In this document: piece after piece, positions 1 through 7,222 of the stretch
Numbering within the stretch: position 1 is the stretch's first letter
Layout of the letters: each line of letters starts with the position of its first letter
DNA from: Alphaproteobacteria bacterium MarineAlpha3_Bin4
Lineage (GTDB): Bacteria > Pseudomonadota > Alphaproteobacteria > Rhodospirillales > Casp-alpha2
DNA length: 11,017 nucleotides
Reading direction: 5' to 3'
NCBI GenBank assembly: GCA_002938045.1
Contig: PTLJ01000030.1
Location: forward strand, 1 to 11,017
The notes under the pieces: model-generated
The model's input: only the letters and a program-made list of their open reading frames with translations
Database searches by the model: none
What the model was told of the DNA's origin: nothing
Program-made: the position numbers and the translations under genes

Positions 1-633
1 CAGGGCGAAGGCGGCATCCGGCCGATGCCAGAGGGTTATCTCAAGGGCCTCAGGCACCTGGCCGACGAGTTCGGGCTGGTGCTGGTCTATGACGAGGTGC
101 AATGTGGCATCGGCCGCACCGGAAAACTGTTTGCCCACGAGTGGTCTGGCGTTGCGCCCGACGTCCTGGCCTCGGCTAAGGGGCTCGGCGGTGGCTTTCC
201 GCTCGGCGCCTGCCTGGCAACGGAGAAAGTCGCATCAGCTATGCAGGCCGGCTCGCACGGCTCCACCTTCGGCGGTAACCCGCTGGCTATGGCGGTCGGT
301 AACGCAGTCCTCGACGTCGTCCTCGGCGATGGCTTTTTCGATCGGGTCGACCACGTGGCGCAGTTATTTTGGAACCAGCTCGAGGCGGTGGTCAAGGCCT
401 ATCCTAGGATCTTCGGGGAGGTCCGCGGGTGCGGTTTGATGGTCGGCCTCAAATGCGTCGGCGAGGACGGCGCTAACAAGGATTTCGTCGAGCGTTTGAT
501 GGAGGGCGGTCTGTTGGCGGTGCCAGCTGGTGACAACGTGGTTCGCTTCGTGCCGCCGCTGATTATCGAGGAGGCGGACGTCGAAGAGGCGATGGGAATC
601 ATCGACAAGAGTTGTCAGGACGCAGCGGCGTGA
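1..633 (+). CDS. argD: Acetylornithine aminotransferase, C-terminal part (5' end outside window)
   Basis: PLP-dependent class-III aminotransferase that converts N-acetylglutamate semialdehyde to N-acetylornithine in arginine synthesis, in the cytoplasm. The frame is open from base 1, where it reads QGEGGIRP, a block that lies mid-protein in this family. About half of a roughly 390-residue enzyme is therefore missing upstream, and the 25-27 ATG is internal. Visible motifs are DEVQCGIGRTG (the Asp at 91-93 contacts the PLP ring nitrogen), SAKGLGGG with the Schiff-base lysine at 178-180, and GSHGSTFGGNPLA, which contacts the phosphate. The stop TGA (631-633) overlaps the argF ATG as TGATG, indicating translational coupling. 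Succinyldiaminopimelate aminotransferase (DapC) activity is a common side role and cannot be excluded. The partnership with argF makes argD the best name. Confidence 0.95.
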   Translation, partial: QGEGGIRPMPEGYLKGLRHLADEFGLVLVYDEVQCGIGRTGKLFAHEWSGVAPDVLASAKGLGGGFPLGACLATEKVASAMQAGSHGSTFGGNPLAMAVGNAVLDVVLGDGFFDRVDHVAQLFWNQLEAVVKAYPRIFGEVRGCGLMVGLKCVGEDGANKDFVERLMEGGLLAVPAGDNVVRFVPPLIIEEADVEEAMGIIDKSCQDAAA

Positions 634-1544
634 TGGGCGCGGAAAGGCATTTCCTCGACGTCAGCGCCCTCGATACTGTGACGCTTCATAAAATCATCGG
701 GCGCGGGCGGGCATTCAAGGGCGAGCTCGCTGCTGGAAAGATGAGCCAGCCGCTTGCCGGTAAGACCCTGGTCTTGATCTTCGAGAAGCCCTCGACCCGG
801 ACCCGGGTTTCGTTCCAGGTCGGCATGCAACAACTCGGCGGCATGGTCGTCGTCATGAGTGAGAAGGAATCGCAACTCGGTCACGGCGAGACCATCGTCG
901 ACACAGCGCGCGTGCTTTCCCGCTATGCTGACGCCATCATGATCCGCACCGACAATCCGCAGAAGCTGGCCGAACTAGCGGCCTTCGGGTCGGTTCCGGT
1001 GATCAACGGTTTGACCGACGAATCGCACCCCTGTCAGATCATGGCCGACGTCATGACCTTCGAGGAGCACCGCGGCTCGATCGAAGGCAAGACGGTGGCC
1101 TGGAGCGGCGCTGGCAACAACGTTGCCTCGAGTTGGATTCACGCCGCTGTGCGCTTCGGTTTTAAGCTCCGGCTCGGCTGCCCGGCGACGCATTCGCCGT
1201 CGCCCGCGGCACTTGCCTGGGCAGCCACGGAGGGTGGCGATGTTGCGGTCGTCGAGACGGCGGAAGAGGCCGTCGACGGTGCCAATCTCGTGGTCACCGA
1301 CGCTTGGGTGTCGATGGGCGACGAGAATCCCGAGATGCGGCACCAAGTCCTGTTGCCGTTCTGCGTCGACGAGAAACTGATGGCCAGGGCTAGGCCGGAC
1401 GCGCTGTTCATGCATTGCCTGCCGGCGCACCGCGGCGAAGAAGCCGCCGACGCCGTCCTCGACGGCCCGCAATCGGTGATCTGGGACGAGGCCGAGAACC
1501 GCCTTCACGTCCAGAAGGGAATTCTCAGTTGGTGTATGTCCTGA
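633..1544 (+). CDS. argF: Ornithine carbamoyltransferase
   Basis: Anabolic ornithine transcarbamylase, which makes citrulline from carbamoyl phosphate and ornithine in the cytoplasm. The predicted 303 residues match the usual family length of about 300-310. The carbamoyl-phosphate motif STRTR is at residues 54-58, HPCQ at 132-135, the ornithine-binding DAWVSMG loop around 223-229, and the HCLP catalytic cysteine motif at 261-264. The ATG at 633 overlaps the argD stop and is preferred. A TTG at 612 would add seven residues upstream but lies inside argD. The SMG loop argues for ornithine rather than N-acetyl- or N-succinylornithine as substrate. It is co-transcribed with argD. In many alphaproteobacteria hslO follows argF, but here a lipoprotein gene does. 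The enzyme looks complete and intact. Confidence 0.97.
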   Translation: MGAERHFLDVSALDTVTLHKIIGRGRAFKGELAAGKMSQPLAGKTLVLIFEKPSTRTRVSFQVGMQQLGGMVVVMSEKESQLGHGETIVDTARVLSRYADAIMIRTDNPQKLAELAAFGSVPVINGLTDESHPCQIMADVMTFEEHRGSIEGKTVAWSGAGNNVASSWIHAAVRFGFKLRLGCPATHSPSPAALAWAATEGGDVAVVETAEEAVDGANLVVTDAWVSMGDENPEMRHQVLLPFCVDEKLMARARPDALFMHCLPAHRGEEAADAVLDGPQSVIWDEAENRLHVQKGILSWCMS

Positions 1545-1739
1545 AGCTGTCGGACCCGGAAATCTTCGCGAAGAAATGGATCTCGTGATAGGAAGCGCGC
1601 GGTATCGGGGTCCTTGCCGCCGGTGATCTAAACCTGTTACACGGCGCCTGAGCGCGGCTTGTGTCACGCTGCCTTGCCATGCCAAGATGGCGGGTGGCGT
1701 CAACCGGCACCGGGTCGCCCTCAACACGGGGTTGCCGAT

Positions 1740-2324
1740 ATGCACATGCTGATCCAACGTCTCGCGGTGGTCCTCGTTTTCGCGCTTGGCGCTTGCGAGA
1801 CTCCGGTCCAGGTTGAGACCATGCCGGAGCTTACCTTCGGCCACCTGCCGACGATTAACCTCAACGTGGCGGAGGTCAAATTCGACAATCGCTACACACC
1901 GACGCTGAAGCCGCCCAACGTCGAGCACCTATTCCCGACGCCACTGGGCAAGGTCTTGAACCAATGGGCGTCGGACCGGCTCAGACCGGTCGGCGCGTCG
2001 GGCGTCGCGCGGCTGATCATCTCCAACGCCGCGGCCACCGAGACGGCGCTTAAAAAGAATACCAGCTTTACCGGCATCTTCACCATGCAGCAGTCGCATC
2101 GCTACGACCTCAAGGTCGAGGCGACGCTTGAGGTCTACGACCTAACCGGCAAACGGCGCGGGTTCGCGGCCGCGGTGGCAACTCGCTCGCAGACCATGCG
2201 CGAAGACGTCAGTCTCAATCAGCGCGAGCGCATCTGGTTCGAGGCGACCGAGAAGCTAATCCAAGCCTTCGACGCCGAGATGGAAAAGAACATCCGCCAG
2301 CACCTGGTCAACTGGATCAGGTAG
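1740..2324 (+). CDS. Predicted lipoprotein of unknown family
   Basis: A 194-residue protein starting at ATG 1740, where a signal peptide begins directly: two hydrophobic blocks lead to the lipobox LGAC, with Cys19 as the predicted lipidated residue. Glu at +2 rather than Asp would favour outer-membrane sorting under the E. coli rule. The mature part is a mixed alpha/beta protein with a KVEATLEVYDLTG strand pattern and a charged, helical C-terminus ending in NWIR. I do not recognise the family. The layout resembles small envelope lipoproteins that assist assembly or transport, but that is only inference. An upstream in-frame codon at 1659 is unlikely, because it would put 27 polar residues before the signal peptide. 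The ribosome-binding site is weak (GGGG about 9 bases upstream). The gene sits 195 bp after argF and converges on trkH with only 18 bp between the stop codons. Confidence 0.75.
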   Translation: MHMLIQRLAVVLVFALGACETPVQVETMPELTFGHLPTINLNVAEVKFDNRYTPTLKPPNVEHLFPTPLGKVLNQWASDRLRPVGASGVARLIISNAAATETALKKNTSFTGIFTMQQSHRYDLKVEATLEVYDLTGKRRGFAAAVATRSQTMREDVSLNQRERIWFEATEKLIQAFDAEMEKNIRQHLVNWIR

Positions 2325-2342
2325 CCGCGGAACGGTGCATCC

Positions 2343-3788
2343 TCAGCCGCGCCAGAACGAGTGGCTCAGCATCACGAATACGGTGAACAACTCCAGTCGG
2401 CCAACCAGCATGCCGCCAGCCATCAGCCATTTGGCCGCTTCGGGTAGCGGTTGGAAGGTGCCGCTCGGGCCGACGATCGGCCCCAGCGCTGGGCCGACGT
2501 TAGCTATCGCGGTGGCGGCGCTGGAAAAGGCGGTCAGGAAGTCAAGACCGAGTACGCCGAGTGCCAGCGCGAGGGCGCAGAACGAGAAAAACCACATGAA
2601 GAAAAAGCTGAGCACTGAGACGATGACTTCGTCGGAGATCGGGCGGCGGTTATAATAGGGGATGAAGACGCCGTGCGGCTCCACCAGGTGATGGATCTGG
2701 GTCCGCGCCGCCGCGTAGAGCACCTGGATGCGGAACACCTTGATGCCGCAGGTGGTTGAGCCGGCGCAGCCGCCGATGAACATGATGAAGAAGAAGATCG
2801 GCAACGCGAAACTGCCCCACAGGCTGTAATCGGACGTCGCGTAGCCGGTGCCGGTGATGATCGAGACAATGTTGAACGACGCCAGCCTCAGCGACATCAC
2901 CGGATCAAAGCCGTGCTCCAGCCATAACCACCCAGTCATGACTAGGATGATGGTGACGACAATGGAGATAAAGCACTGCACCTGGGAATCGCTGAATAGC
3001 GCCAGCCAATTGCCCTGGAGGGTCTTCAGATAAAGTAGGAACGGCAGCGCGCCGACGACCATTCCGGCGGTGGCGATGCAATCGACCGCGGCGCTGTCGA
3101 AATGCGCCATCGACTTATCCGAGGTCGAGAAGCCGCCGGTGGCGATGGTAGTCATCGAATGGGCGACGGCCTCGAAGCCGGACATCCCTGCCAACCAGTA
3201 GGACCCGGCCCAGATCCCGGTCAACACTAGGTAGATAACGCCTATGGCGCTAGCGACCTGAGCCGTGCGCGGCAGTGCCTTCTCCGACTGGTCGGAGCTC
3301 TCCATGCGGAACAGCTGCATGCCGCCGACGTTGAGCATGGGTAGGATGGCGATCGCCATGACAATGATTCCAATGCCACCCAGCCATTGCAGCAGCGCGC
3401 GCCAGACGAGAATGCCGCTCGGCGCCGCGTCGAGGCCGACTATCACCGTCGAGCCGGTCGTTGTCAGCCCGGACATGGCCTCAAAATACGCGTCGGTGAA
3501 GCTCAGCCCGAGCGCACCGAAATGGAACGGCAATGCGGCAAACACGGTGAGAGCGATCCAACTGAAGGTCGTCATCATGAATGCCTGGCGGGTCGACAGC
3601 CGCATGCTACCGGCGCGGCTGGTCAACGCCATGGCGACACCGACGAACAGCGTTACTCCGGCCGAAACAGTGAACACCTCCCAATCGGGATGGCCGTCCA
3701 GAAGATCGAAGATCGCGGGGATGCCCATCATCACGGCCAGTGTGGTGAGCAGGATGCCGATGACGAGAAAAACCGAGCGGAAATCCAT
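2343..3788 (-). CDS. trkH: Trk-type potassium uptake protein, membrane subunit
   Basis: Inner-membrane K+ transport subunit of the TrkH/TrkG/KtrB superfamily, normally gated by a cytoplasmic NAD-binding TrkA, which is not in this window. The 481 residues contain many hydrophobic helices in four membrane-pore-membrane units. The four selectivity-filter loops are visible: TTTGST (109-114), TIATGGF (214-220), ITGTGYA (311-317) and GGCAGSTTCG (339-348), each with the filter glycine. The conserved C-terminal MLVGRLELFTV is at 460-470. I chose ATG 3788 because AGGA lies 9-10 bases upstream and the first membrane helix starts just after it. A start at 3824 would add 12 polar residues. The gene follows folE by 127 bp on the same strand. 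TrkH and TrkG cannot be told apart from sequence alone. Confidence 0.93.
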   Translation of the reverse strand: MDFRSVFLVIGILLTTLAVMMGIPAIFDLLDGHPDWEVFTVSAGVTLFVGVAMALTSRAGSMRLSTRQAFMMTTFSWIALTVFAALPFHFGALGLSFTDAYFEAMSGLTTTGSTVIVGLDAAPSGILVWRALLQWLGGIGIIVMAIAILPMLNVGGMQLFRMESSDQSEKALPRTAQVASAIGVIYLVLTGIWAGSYWLAGMSGFEAVAHSMTTIATGGFSTSDKSMAHFDSAAVDCIATAGMVVGALPFLLYLKTLQGNWLALFSDSQVQCFISIVVTIILVMTGWLWLEHGFDPVMSLRLASFNIVSIITGTGYATSDYSLWGSFALPIFFFIMFIGGCAGSTTCGIKVFRIQVLYAAARTQIHHLVEPHGVFIPYYNRRPISDEVIVSVLSFFFMWFFSFCALALALGVLGLDFLTAFSSAATAIANVGPALGPIVGPSGTFQPLPEAAKWLMAGGMLVGRLELFTVFVMLSHSFWRG

Positions 3789-3915
3789 GGTGTCGTTCCT
3801 GTCAAAAGACTCCAAGGGCGGCATAATGATGCGCCTCCGCTCACGGGGGTCAACCGTTTTGCGTCAAATCAGGCTGTGGTATGGGTGCCGCTGCTAATGC
3901 TAGCCGTTGCTGGGC

Positions 3916-4584
3916 TCAGGCGAACGGCGCGTGCTCTGTCGCCGGGCTGCCGATCATGGAGAGGAACTCGCGCCGCGTCGTCGGATCGTCGCGAAACGCG
4001 CCGAGCATGCGGCTTGTGACCATATTGACGCCAGGCTTGTGGATGCCGCGCGTGGTCATGCACTGGTGCGCCGCCTCGATGACGACAGCGACCCCCTTCG
4101 GCTGCAGGATGTCATCGATGGTGTTGGCGATCTGCGCCGTCATCTTCTCCTGGATTTGAAGCCGCTTGGCGTAGACCTCGATCAGGCGCGCCAACTTGGA
4201 AATGCCGATCACGCGATGGTGCGGAAGATAGGCTACATGCGCGCGGCCGATGATCGGCGCCATGTGATGCTCGCAGTGGGACTCGAAGCGGATGCCCTTC
4301 AACAGCACGATCTCGTCGTAGCCGTCGGTCTCCTCGAATGTGCGCTCGAGCAGGGTCTTGGGGCAGGCATTGTAGCCGTCGAAATATTCCTCATAGGCGG
4401 ACACGACACGGGCCGGAGTGTCCTTCAGGCCCTCGCGGTCGGGATCGTCTCCAGCCCAGCGCAACAGCGTGCGAACCGCCTCTTTGGCTTCCTCGCGCGA
4501 CGGCTTGTCGACCGGCTCGCTAGGCCCGTCAGCATCATCGCTGCGTGCATCCTCAACCAAACTGAATGGCTTCTCAACGGTCAT
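3916..4584 (-). CDS. folE: GTP cyclohydrolase I (type IA)
   Basis: Opens GTP to 7,8-dihydroneopterin triphosphate, the first step of tetrahydrofolate synthesis and sometimes of queuosine precursors. It acts as a cytoplasmic decamer. The 222 residues match the usual length. The zinc and active-site signature ESHCEHHM carries Cys104, His106 and His107. The second part, AHQCMTTRG, supplies His173 and Cys175, so the zinc ligands (Cys104, His107, Cys175) are all present and the protein is the canonical zinc-dependent type IA. The first 30 or so residues are an acidic, probably disordered extension. ATG 4584 has GGGGAA seven bases upstream. The frame stays open to 4917, but that part lies opposite apaG and is not coding. 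It lies downstream of apaG, and a TATAAT box immediately upstream suggests its own promoter. Confidence 0.96.
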   Translation of the reverse strand: MTVEKPFSLVEDARSDDADGPSEPVDKPSREEAKEAVRTLLRWAGDDPDREGLKDTPARVVSAYEEYFDGYNACPKTLLERTFEETDGYDEIVLLKGIRFESHCEHHMAPIIGRAHVAYLPHHRVIGISKLARLIEVYAKRLQIQEKMTAQIANTIDDILQPKGVAVVIEAAHQCMTTRGIHKPGVNMVTSRMLGAFRDDPTTRREFLSMIGSPATEHAPFA

Positions 4585-4612
4585 CTGCTGATTCCCCAAC
4601 TTGTGGCGGCCT

Positions 4613-4618
4613 ATTATA
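4613..4618 (-). promoter_or_regulatory. Candidate -10 box for folE
   Basis: Read on the minus strand this is a perfect TATAAT, 28 bases upstream of the folE ATG, so transcription would start near 4606. No good -35 hexamer sits 16-18 bases further upstream, and there is no TG extension. It is therefore either activator-dependent or a chance match. It lies in the 92-bp apaG-folE gap. Confidence 0.35.
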
Positions 4619-4676
4619 GCCCGAGTTAAAACATGGAGATGGGTGTTTCCGAGCCCGCCGTCAACCCCCGATGGCA

Positions 4677-5084
4677 TCAATGGATCTGGCCCGACTGGTA
4701 GGGGCTGTCGAGCGAGAACGCCGGAATCTCCACGTCGAAGCGGCGCCCACCGTCGGCGAGCATGTGATAAGACCCGGCCATGATGCCCGACGGTGTCGCC
4801 AGCGGCGTGCCACTGGTGTACTCGAAGGCCTCTCCCGGATCCAGCACCGGCTGTTCGCCGACCACGCCGTCGCCCCGCACTTCCTGCATCTGGCCCATCG
4901 AATCGGTGATCTTCCAATGCCGGGTTAGCAATTGCACGGTGTACTGACCCCGATTCTCAATTCGGACGTGATAGGCCCAGACGTAATGGTTTTCGTCCGG
5001 TGCCGAGTGGTCGTCAAGATAGACGGGCTCGACGCTGACGCTGATCGCCTCGGTCGTCTGTTCATAAACCTTAGGGTTGGGCAT
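4677..5084 (-). CDS. apaG: ApaG domain protein
   Basis: Small cytoplasmic protein of the ApaG family, an immunoglobulin-like beta-sandwich of about 125-135 residues; this one has 135. The signature GDGVVGEQP is at residues 71-79, followed by FEYTSG (87-92) and a GSYHM strand. The biochemical role is unsettled: mutants were first linked to Co2+ resistance and Mg2+ efflux, and the bacterial gene often sits with apaH or ksgA, neither of which is here. ATG 5084 has GGAG about nine bases upstream. Upstream on the same strand, 78 bp away, lies the radical SAM gene; folE follows 92 bp downstream. Family assignment is firm, function is not. Confidence 0.92.
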   Translation of the reverse strand: MPNPKVYEQTTEAISVSVEPVYLDDHSAPDENHYVWAYHVRIENRGQYTVQLLTRHWKITDSMGQMQEVRGDGVVGEQPVLDPGEAFEYTSGTPLATPSGIMAGSYHMLADGGRRFDVEIPAFSLDSPYQSGQIH

Positions 5085-5162
5085 GGGCGTAGTCTCCGTT
5101 TGCGGTGAGACGTGCCGACGATTGTCCTGTCGGTCGCAGGGCGGTCTCAGGGACCCATTAAG

Positions 5163-6128
5163 TCAGTCCGGACTGCACGACGCACCGCCGAGAACGCAGA
5201 ACTGGGCGCAATGGGGATGATTAAGTCGCACCGTCTTCCGCGAACCCGCAAGCTCGGTACCGAGTTCGAACTCGTGATCGTAGGGCAGCAACGTACACGG
5301 GACAACGGCCGGCGATTCTGCGGCGCGGCGCTTGATCACCATCCTAGACGTGGCGCACATCATCATCTCCGGCTCGACGCCTAGTAAGTCCCAACAGTTG
5401 ACGGTGATCTCAGGCACGTCGACGTTGGTATCCATTTCTGGAAACAAGACCAGCGCCGCCGGGTCGTCGACGTCCACCGGGATGCCCTCAACCGCGAACA
5501 GCCGACGATAACCGTCGCGCGCATCGGCTTCAGTCTCGTCCCAACACGTGCGTCCGGCGACGGCCAGTTTGAAACTCTCGGTGGCAAGCCACCTAATGCC
5601 TTCGATCATCGGCGTCCAAGTGCCGTCGCCGCGAATCGCCTCGTGCTTTTTCGGTGTGTGATGGTCGATCGAGACACGAAATGCAAGCTCCGCTGCATGG
5701 TTACGGTTGAGCGCCTTCAGTTGCTCGCGCCTATGCCACATCGGCTTCATGGCGTTAGTCAGGACCAGCACCCGGTAGCCGCGGCCGAGCGCCTCAGCTA
5801 GCATCGTAGGCAGATCTTTGTTCATGAACGGCTCGCCGCCGGTAAAGGCAATCTCCTCGACGGCGTAGCCCTCGCGGTCGACTTCGTCCAGGTATCGACG
5901 CACCTCAGCCGCGCTTAGATAGGCTAGGCGATCGTTGGTCGGGCTCGAGTCTATGTAGCAGTTGTGGCACGTGATGTTGCAGAGGCTGCCGGTGTTGAAC
6001 CAGAGCGTTCGCAAGTGGGTGAGGGCGACACTGGCACGCCGTTCGCCCTTGGCGGTCACATACGGGTCCTTGAACTTCTCGGGGTCCATCCGCGGGGCTT
6101 CGGCCGTGATTGCATCTGGCATGGTCAT
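5163..6128 (-). CDS. Radical SAM protein with SPASM/twitch-like cysteine-rich C-terminus
   Basis: Radical S-adenosylmethionine enzyme of 321 residues, substrate unknown. The cluster motif CNITCHNC gives Cys50, Cys54 and Cys57 (CX3CX2C), and FTGGEP (95-100) is the SAM-binding GGEP element. The C-terminal third holds further cysteines at 245, 258, 278, 307, 311 and 318; the final CX3CX6C with 258 and 278 resembles a SPASM/twitch domain holding extra Fe-S clusters. Such domains are typical of peptide- or protein-modifying and some small-molecule enzymes. No precursor peptide is evident nearby. ATG 6128 has GAGG five bases upstream; ATG 6122, with an 11-base spacing, is the alternative. The frame is open to 6200 but the first 24 residues lack support. 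It leads the apaG-folE-trkH run. The fold assignment is sure; the reaction is not. Confidence 0.9.
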   Translation of the reverse strand: MTMPDAITAEAPRMDPEKFKDPYVTAKGERRASVALTHLRTLWFNTGSLCNITCHNCYIDSSPTNDRLAYLSAAEVRRYLDEVDREGYAVEEIAFTGGEPFMNKDLPTMLAEALGRGYRVLVLTNAMKPMWHRREQLKALNRNHAAELAFRVSIDHHTPKKHEAIRGDGTWTPMIEGIRWLATESFKLAVAGRTCWDETEADARDGYRRLFAVEGIPVDVDDPAALVLFPEMDTNVDVPEITVNCWDLLGVEPEMMMCATSRMVIKRRAAESPAVVPCTLLPYDHEFELGTELAGSRKTVRLNHPHCAQFCVLGGASCSPD

Positions 6129-6170
6129 GGTCGCCTCAATCAGTGGGTCCCGTTGAATCCAAACTTTCCT

Positions 6171-6200
6171 ATTATGGATTAGACCCCAAGCGCTAATCAA
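6171..6200 (-). promoter_or_regulatory. Candidate sigma-70 promoter of the radical SAM gene
   Basis: On the minus strand TTGATT (6195-6200) and CATAAT (6171-6176) are separated by 18 bases. They match the -35 and -10 consensus at four and five of six positions. Transcription would start near 6164, leaving a leader of about 35 bases before ATG 6128. The position fits, but this was judged by eye only. Confidence 0.4.
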
Positions 6201-6244
6201 AAATAGTTTAGCCGGATCCGATATTCTGTAAACCTCTTGTTACG

Positions 6245-6280
6245 CGCCGACGCCGCACCCCCATCTGGACGCGGTCGGCG
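6245..6280 (+). repeat. Inverted repeat (hairpin) ahead of the pentapeptide-repeat gene
   Basis: CGCCGAC (6245-6251) and GTCGGCG (6274-6280) form a perfect 7-bp GC-rich stem with a 22-base loop. It ends 14 bases before the ribosome-binding site of the pentapeptide-repeat gene. It could shape the mRNA leader or be a binding site. No T-run follows, so it is not an intrinsic terminator. Confidence 0.35.
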
Positions 6281-6304
6281 GCCTTGAATCAATGGGAGGC
6301 GATA

Positions 6305-7099
6305 ATGCATAAGGCTATGTCCGTGGCGTTGGCAGTGCTCGTTGCTGCACCTGCTTGGTCGTTTTCGGACAAGGATTTGGTACAGTTCAAGGCACTCAAT
6401 ATTTGTGAGAAGTGTGATTTGAGCCATTCTGATCTGGTGCAGGCAAATCTGAGTGGGGCAAATCTGAGTGGAGCAAATCTGAGTGGGGCAAACCTGAACA
6501 GCGCAAAGCTGGGCTTGGCAAACTTGAACGGGGCAAACCTTAACGAGGCAACGCTAAACTATGCGCGGCTGAGCGAGGCAAACCTGAGCGAGGCAAACTT
6601 GAGCGAGGCAAATCTGAGCGAGGCAAACCTGAAGGGAGCAACCTTTGAGGGGGCAAACCTGAAAGGTGCAAACCTAAGCGGGGCATACCTAAATGGCGTA
6701 AACCTGAACAAGGCAGACTTGAGGTTTGCAAAGCTATCCGCGGCAAACCTGCGTGGGGCAGACCTGAACAAGGCGGACCTAAAATTTGCAATGTTGTCCG
6801 CGGCAGACCTAAGCGGCGCCGACCTAATTGGAGCAAATCTGTACATGGCAAACCTAAGCGGGGCAAACCTAAGCGGGGCAAATCTTAATGGGGCACTCCT
6901 CAGACATGCAGACCTACACAAGGCAAACCTTAGCGAGGCAAGCCTGGAGGGGGCAAACCTGAACGGGGCAAACCTGAAGAAGGCAAACCTGAGCGGGGTG
7001 GATCTCTCTAATGTGATGCTAAAAAACACCGTGCGGACTGGAGCCATCTTTTGTAAGACCAAGATGCCGTGGGGCGAAGAAAACTCAGGCTGCAAATAG
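6305..7099 (+). CDS. Exported pentapeptide-repeat protein
   Basis: Predicted exported protein of 264 residues, folding as a right-handed quadrilateral beta-helix. A signal peptide covers about residues 1-19 (hydrophobic core SVALAVLVAAPAW). From about residue 38 to 240 the A(N/D)LxG-type pentapeptide runs almost unbroken, about 40 repeats or ten coils. A CEKC pair (34-37) precedes the helix, and two cysteines (250, 263) lie in the non-repeat tail, consistent with disulfides or metal binding outside the cytoplasm. I chose ATG 6305 because GGGAGG lies just upstream; an upstream in-frame codon at 6284 would precede that site. Pentapeptide proteins include DNA-mimicking gyrase protectors, but a signal peptide argues against that here. 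The role is unknown. It converges on the Sel1 gene. Confidence 0.88.
   Translation: MHKAMSVALAVLVAAPAWSFSDKDLVQFKALNICEKCDLSHSDLVQANLSGANLSGANLSGANLNSAKLGLANLNGANLNEATLNYARLSEANLSEANLSEANLSEANLKGATFEGANLKGANLSGAYLNGVNLNKADLRFAKLSAANLRGADLNKADLKFAMLSAADLSGADLIGANLYMANLSGANLSGANLNGALLRHADLHKANLSEASLEGANLNGANLKKANLSGVDLSNVMLKNTVRTGAIFCKTKMPWGEENSGCK
6704..6823 (+). repeat. Tandem 60-bp duplication inside the pentapeptide gene
   Basis: Two adjacent 60-base units (6704-6763 and 6764-6823) encode residues 134-153 and 154-173, both beginning LNKADL and ending in GAD. About three quarters of bases match by eye. Twenty residues are four pentapeptides, one full turn of the beta-helix, so this records growth of the fold by one whole coil. 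Confidence 0.75.
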
Positions 7100-7164
7100 C
7101 CAAACCCACCCCGAAAAAAAGCGTAGAACCCTGATAAACGTTCTGAGCGATCCCAGCGAAGCGT

Positions 7165-7222
7165 GTTTAAGACGTAAGTCTGCTAAACCGCCCCTTATGG
7201 TCAGGAATGGCCTCAGCAGGCC
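7165..7222. repeat. Weak hairpins between the convergent repeat-protein genes
   Basis: The 113-bp gap between the two stop codons holds an imperfect inverted repeat at 7165-7188 (GTTTAAGAC facing GTCT-GC-TAAAC). A second hairpin, GGCCT-cagc-AGGCC, at 7209-7222 includes the Sel1 stop codon. Neither is followed by a clear T-run on either strand, so terminator activity is uncertain. Confidence 0.3.

Noticed and set aside
1564..1573. Perfect palindrome CTTCGCGAAG after argF
   Set aside because: There is no T-run after it, and a 10-bp palindrome without other context is weak evidence for a terminator or operator.
975..1928. Long open frame of 317 codons on the minus strand opposite argF
   Set aside because: It lies antisense to a certain ornithine carbamoyltransferase gene, has no recognisable domain and is explained by GC-rich third positions.
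3789..3915. TTGACC and CATTAT as a trkH promoter
   Set aside because: The spacing is 19 bases with a poor -10; not strong enough to call.
3265..4019. Two plus-strand frames of about 210 codons each opposite trkH and folE
   Set aside because: Both are antisense shadows of well-supported genes; their composition is low-complexity and no ribosome-binding site was seen.
3916..4917. Extension of folE upstream to 4917
   Set aside because: The extra 111 codons overlap apaG on the same strand in another frame; ATG 4584 with a good ribosome-binding site gives a normal-length enzyme.
6420..7000. Short regular repeats that could suggest a CRISPR array
   Set aside because: The 15-bp period is contiguous, has no unique spacers and encodes pentapeptides.
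6540..7095. Minus-strand frames with FAPLR- or LPRLG-type repeats
   Set aside because: They are antisense readings of the 15-bp pentapeptide repeats; repetition keeps all frames open.
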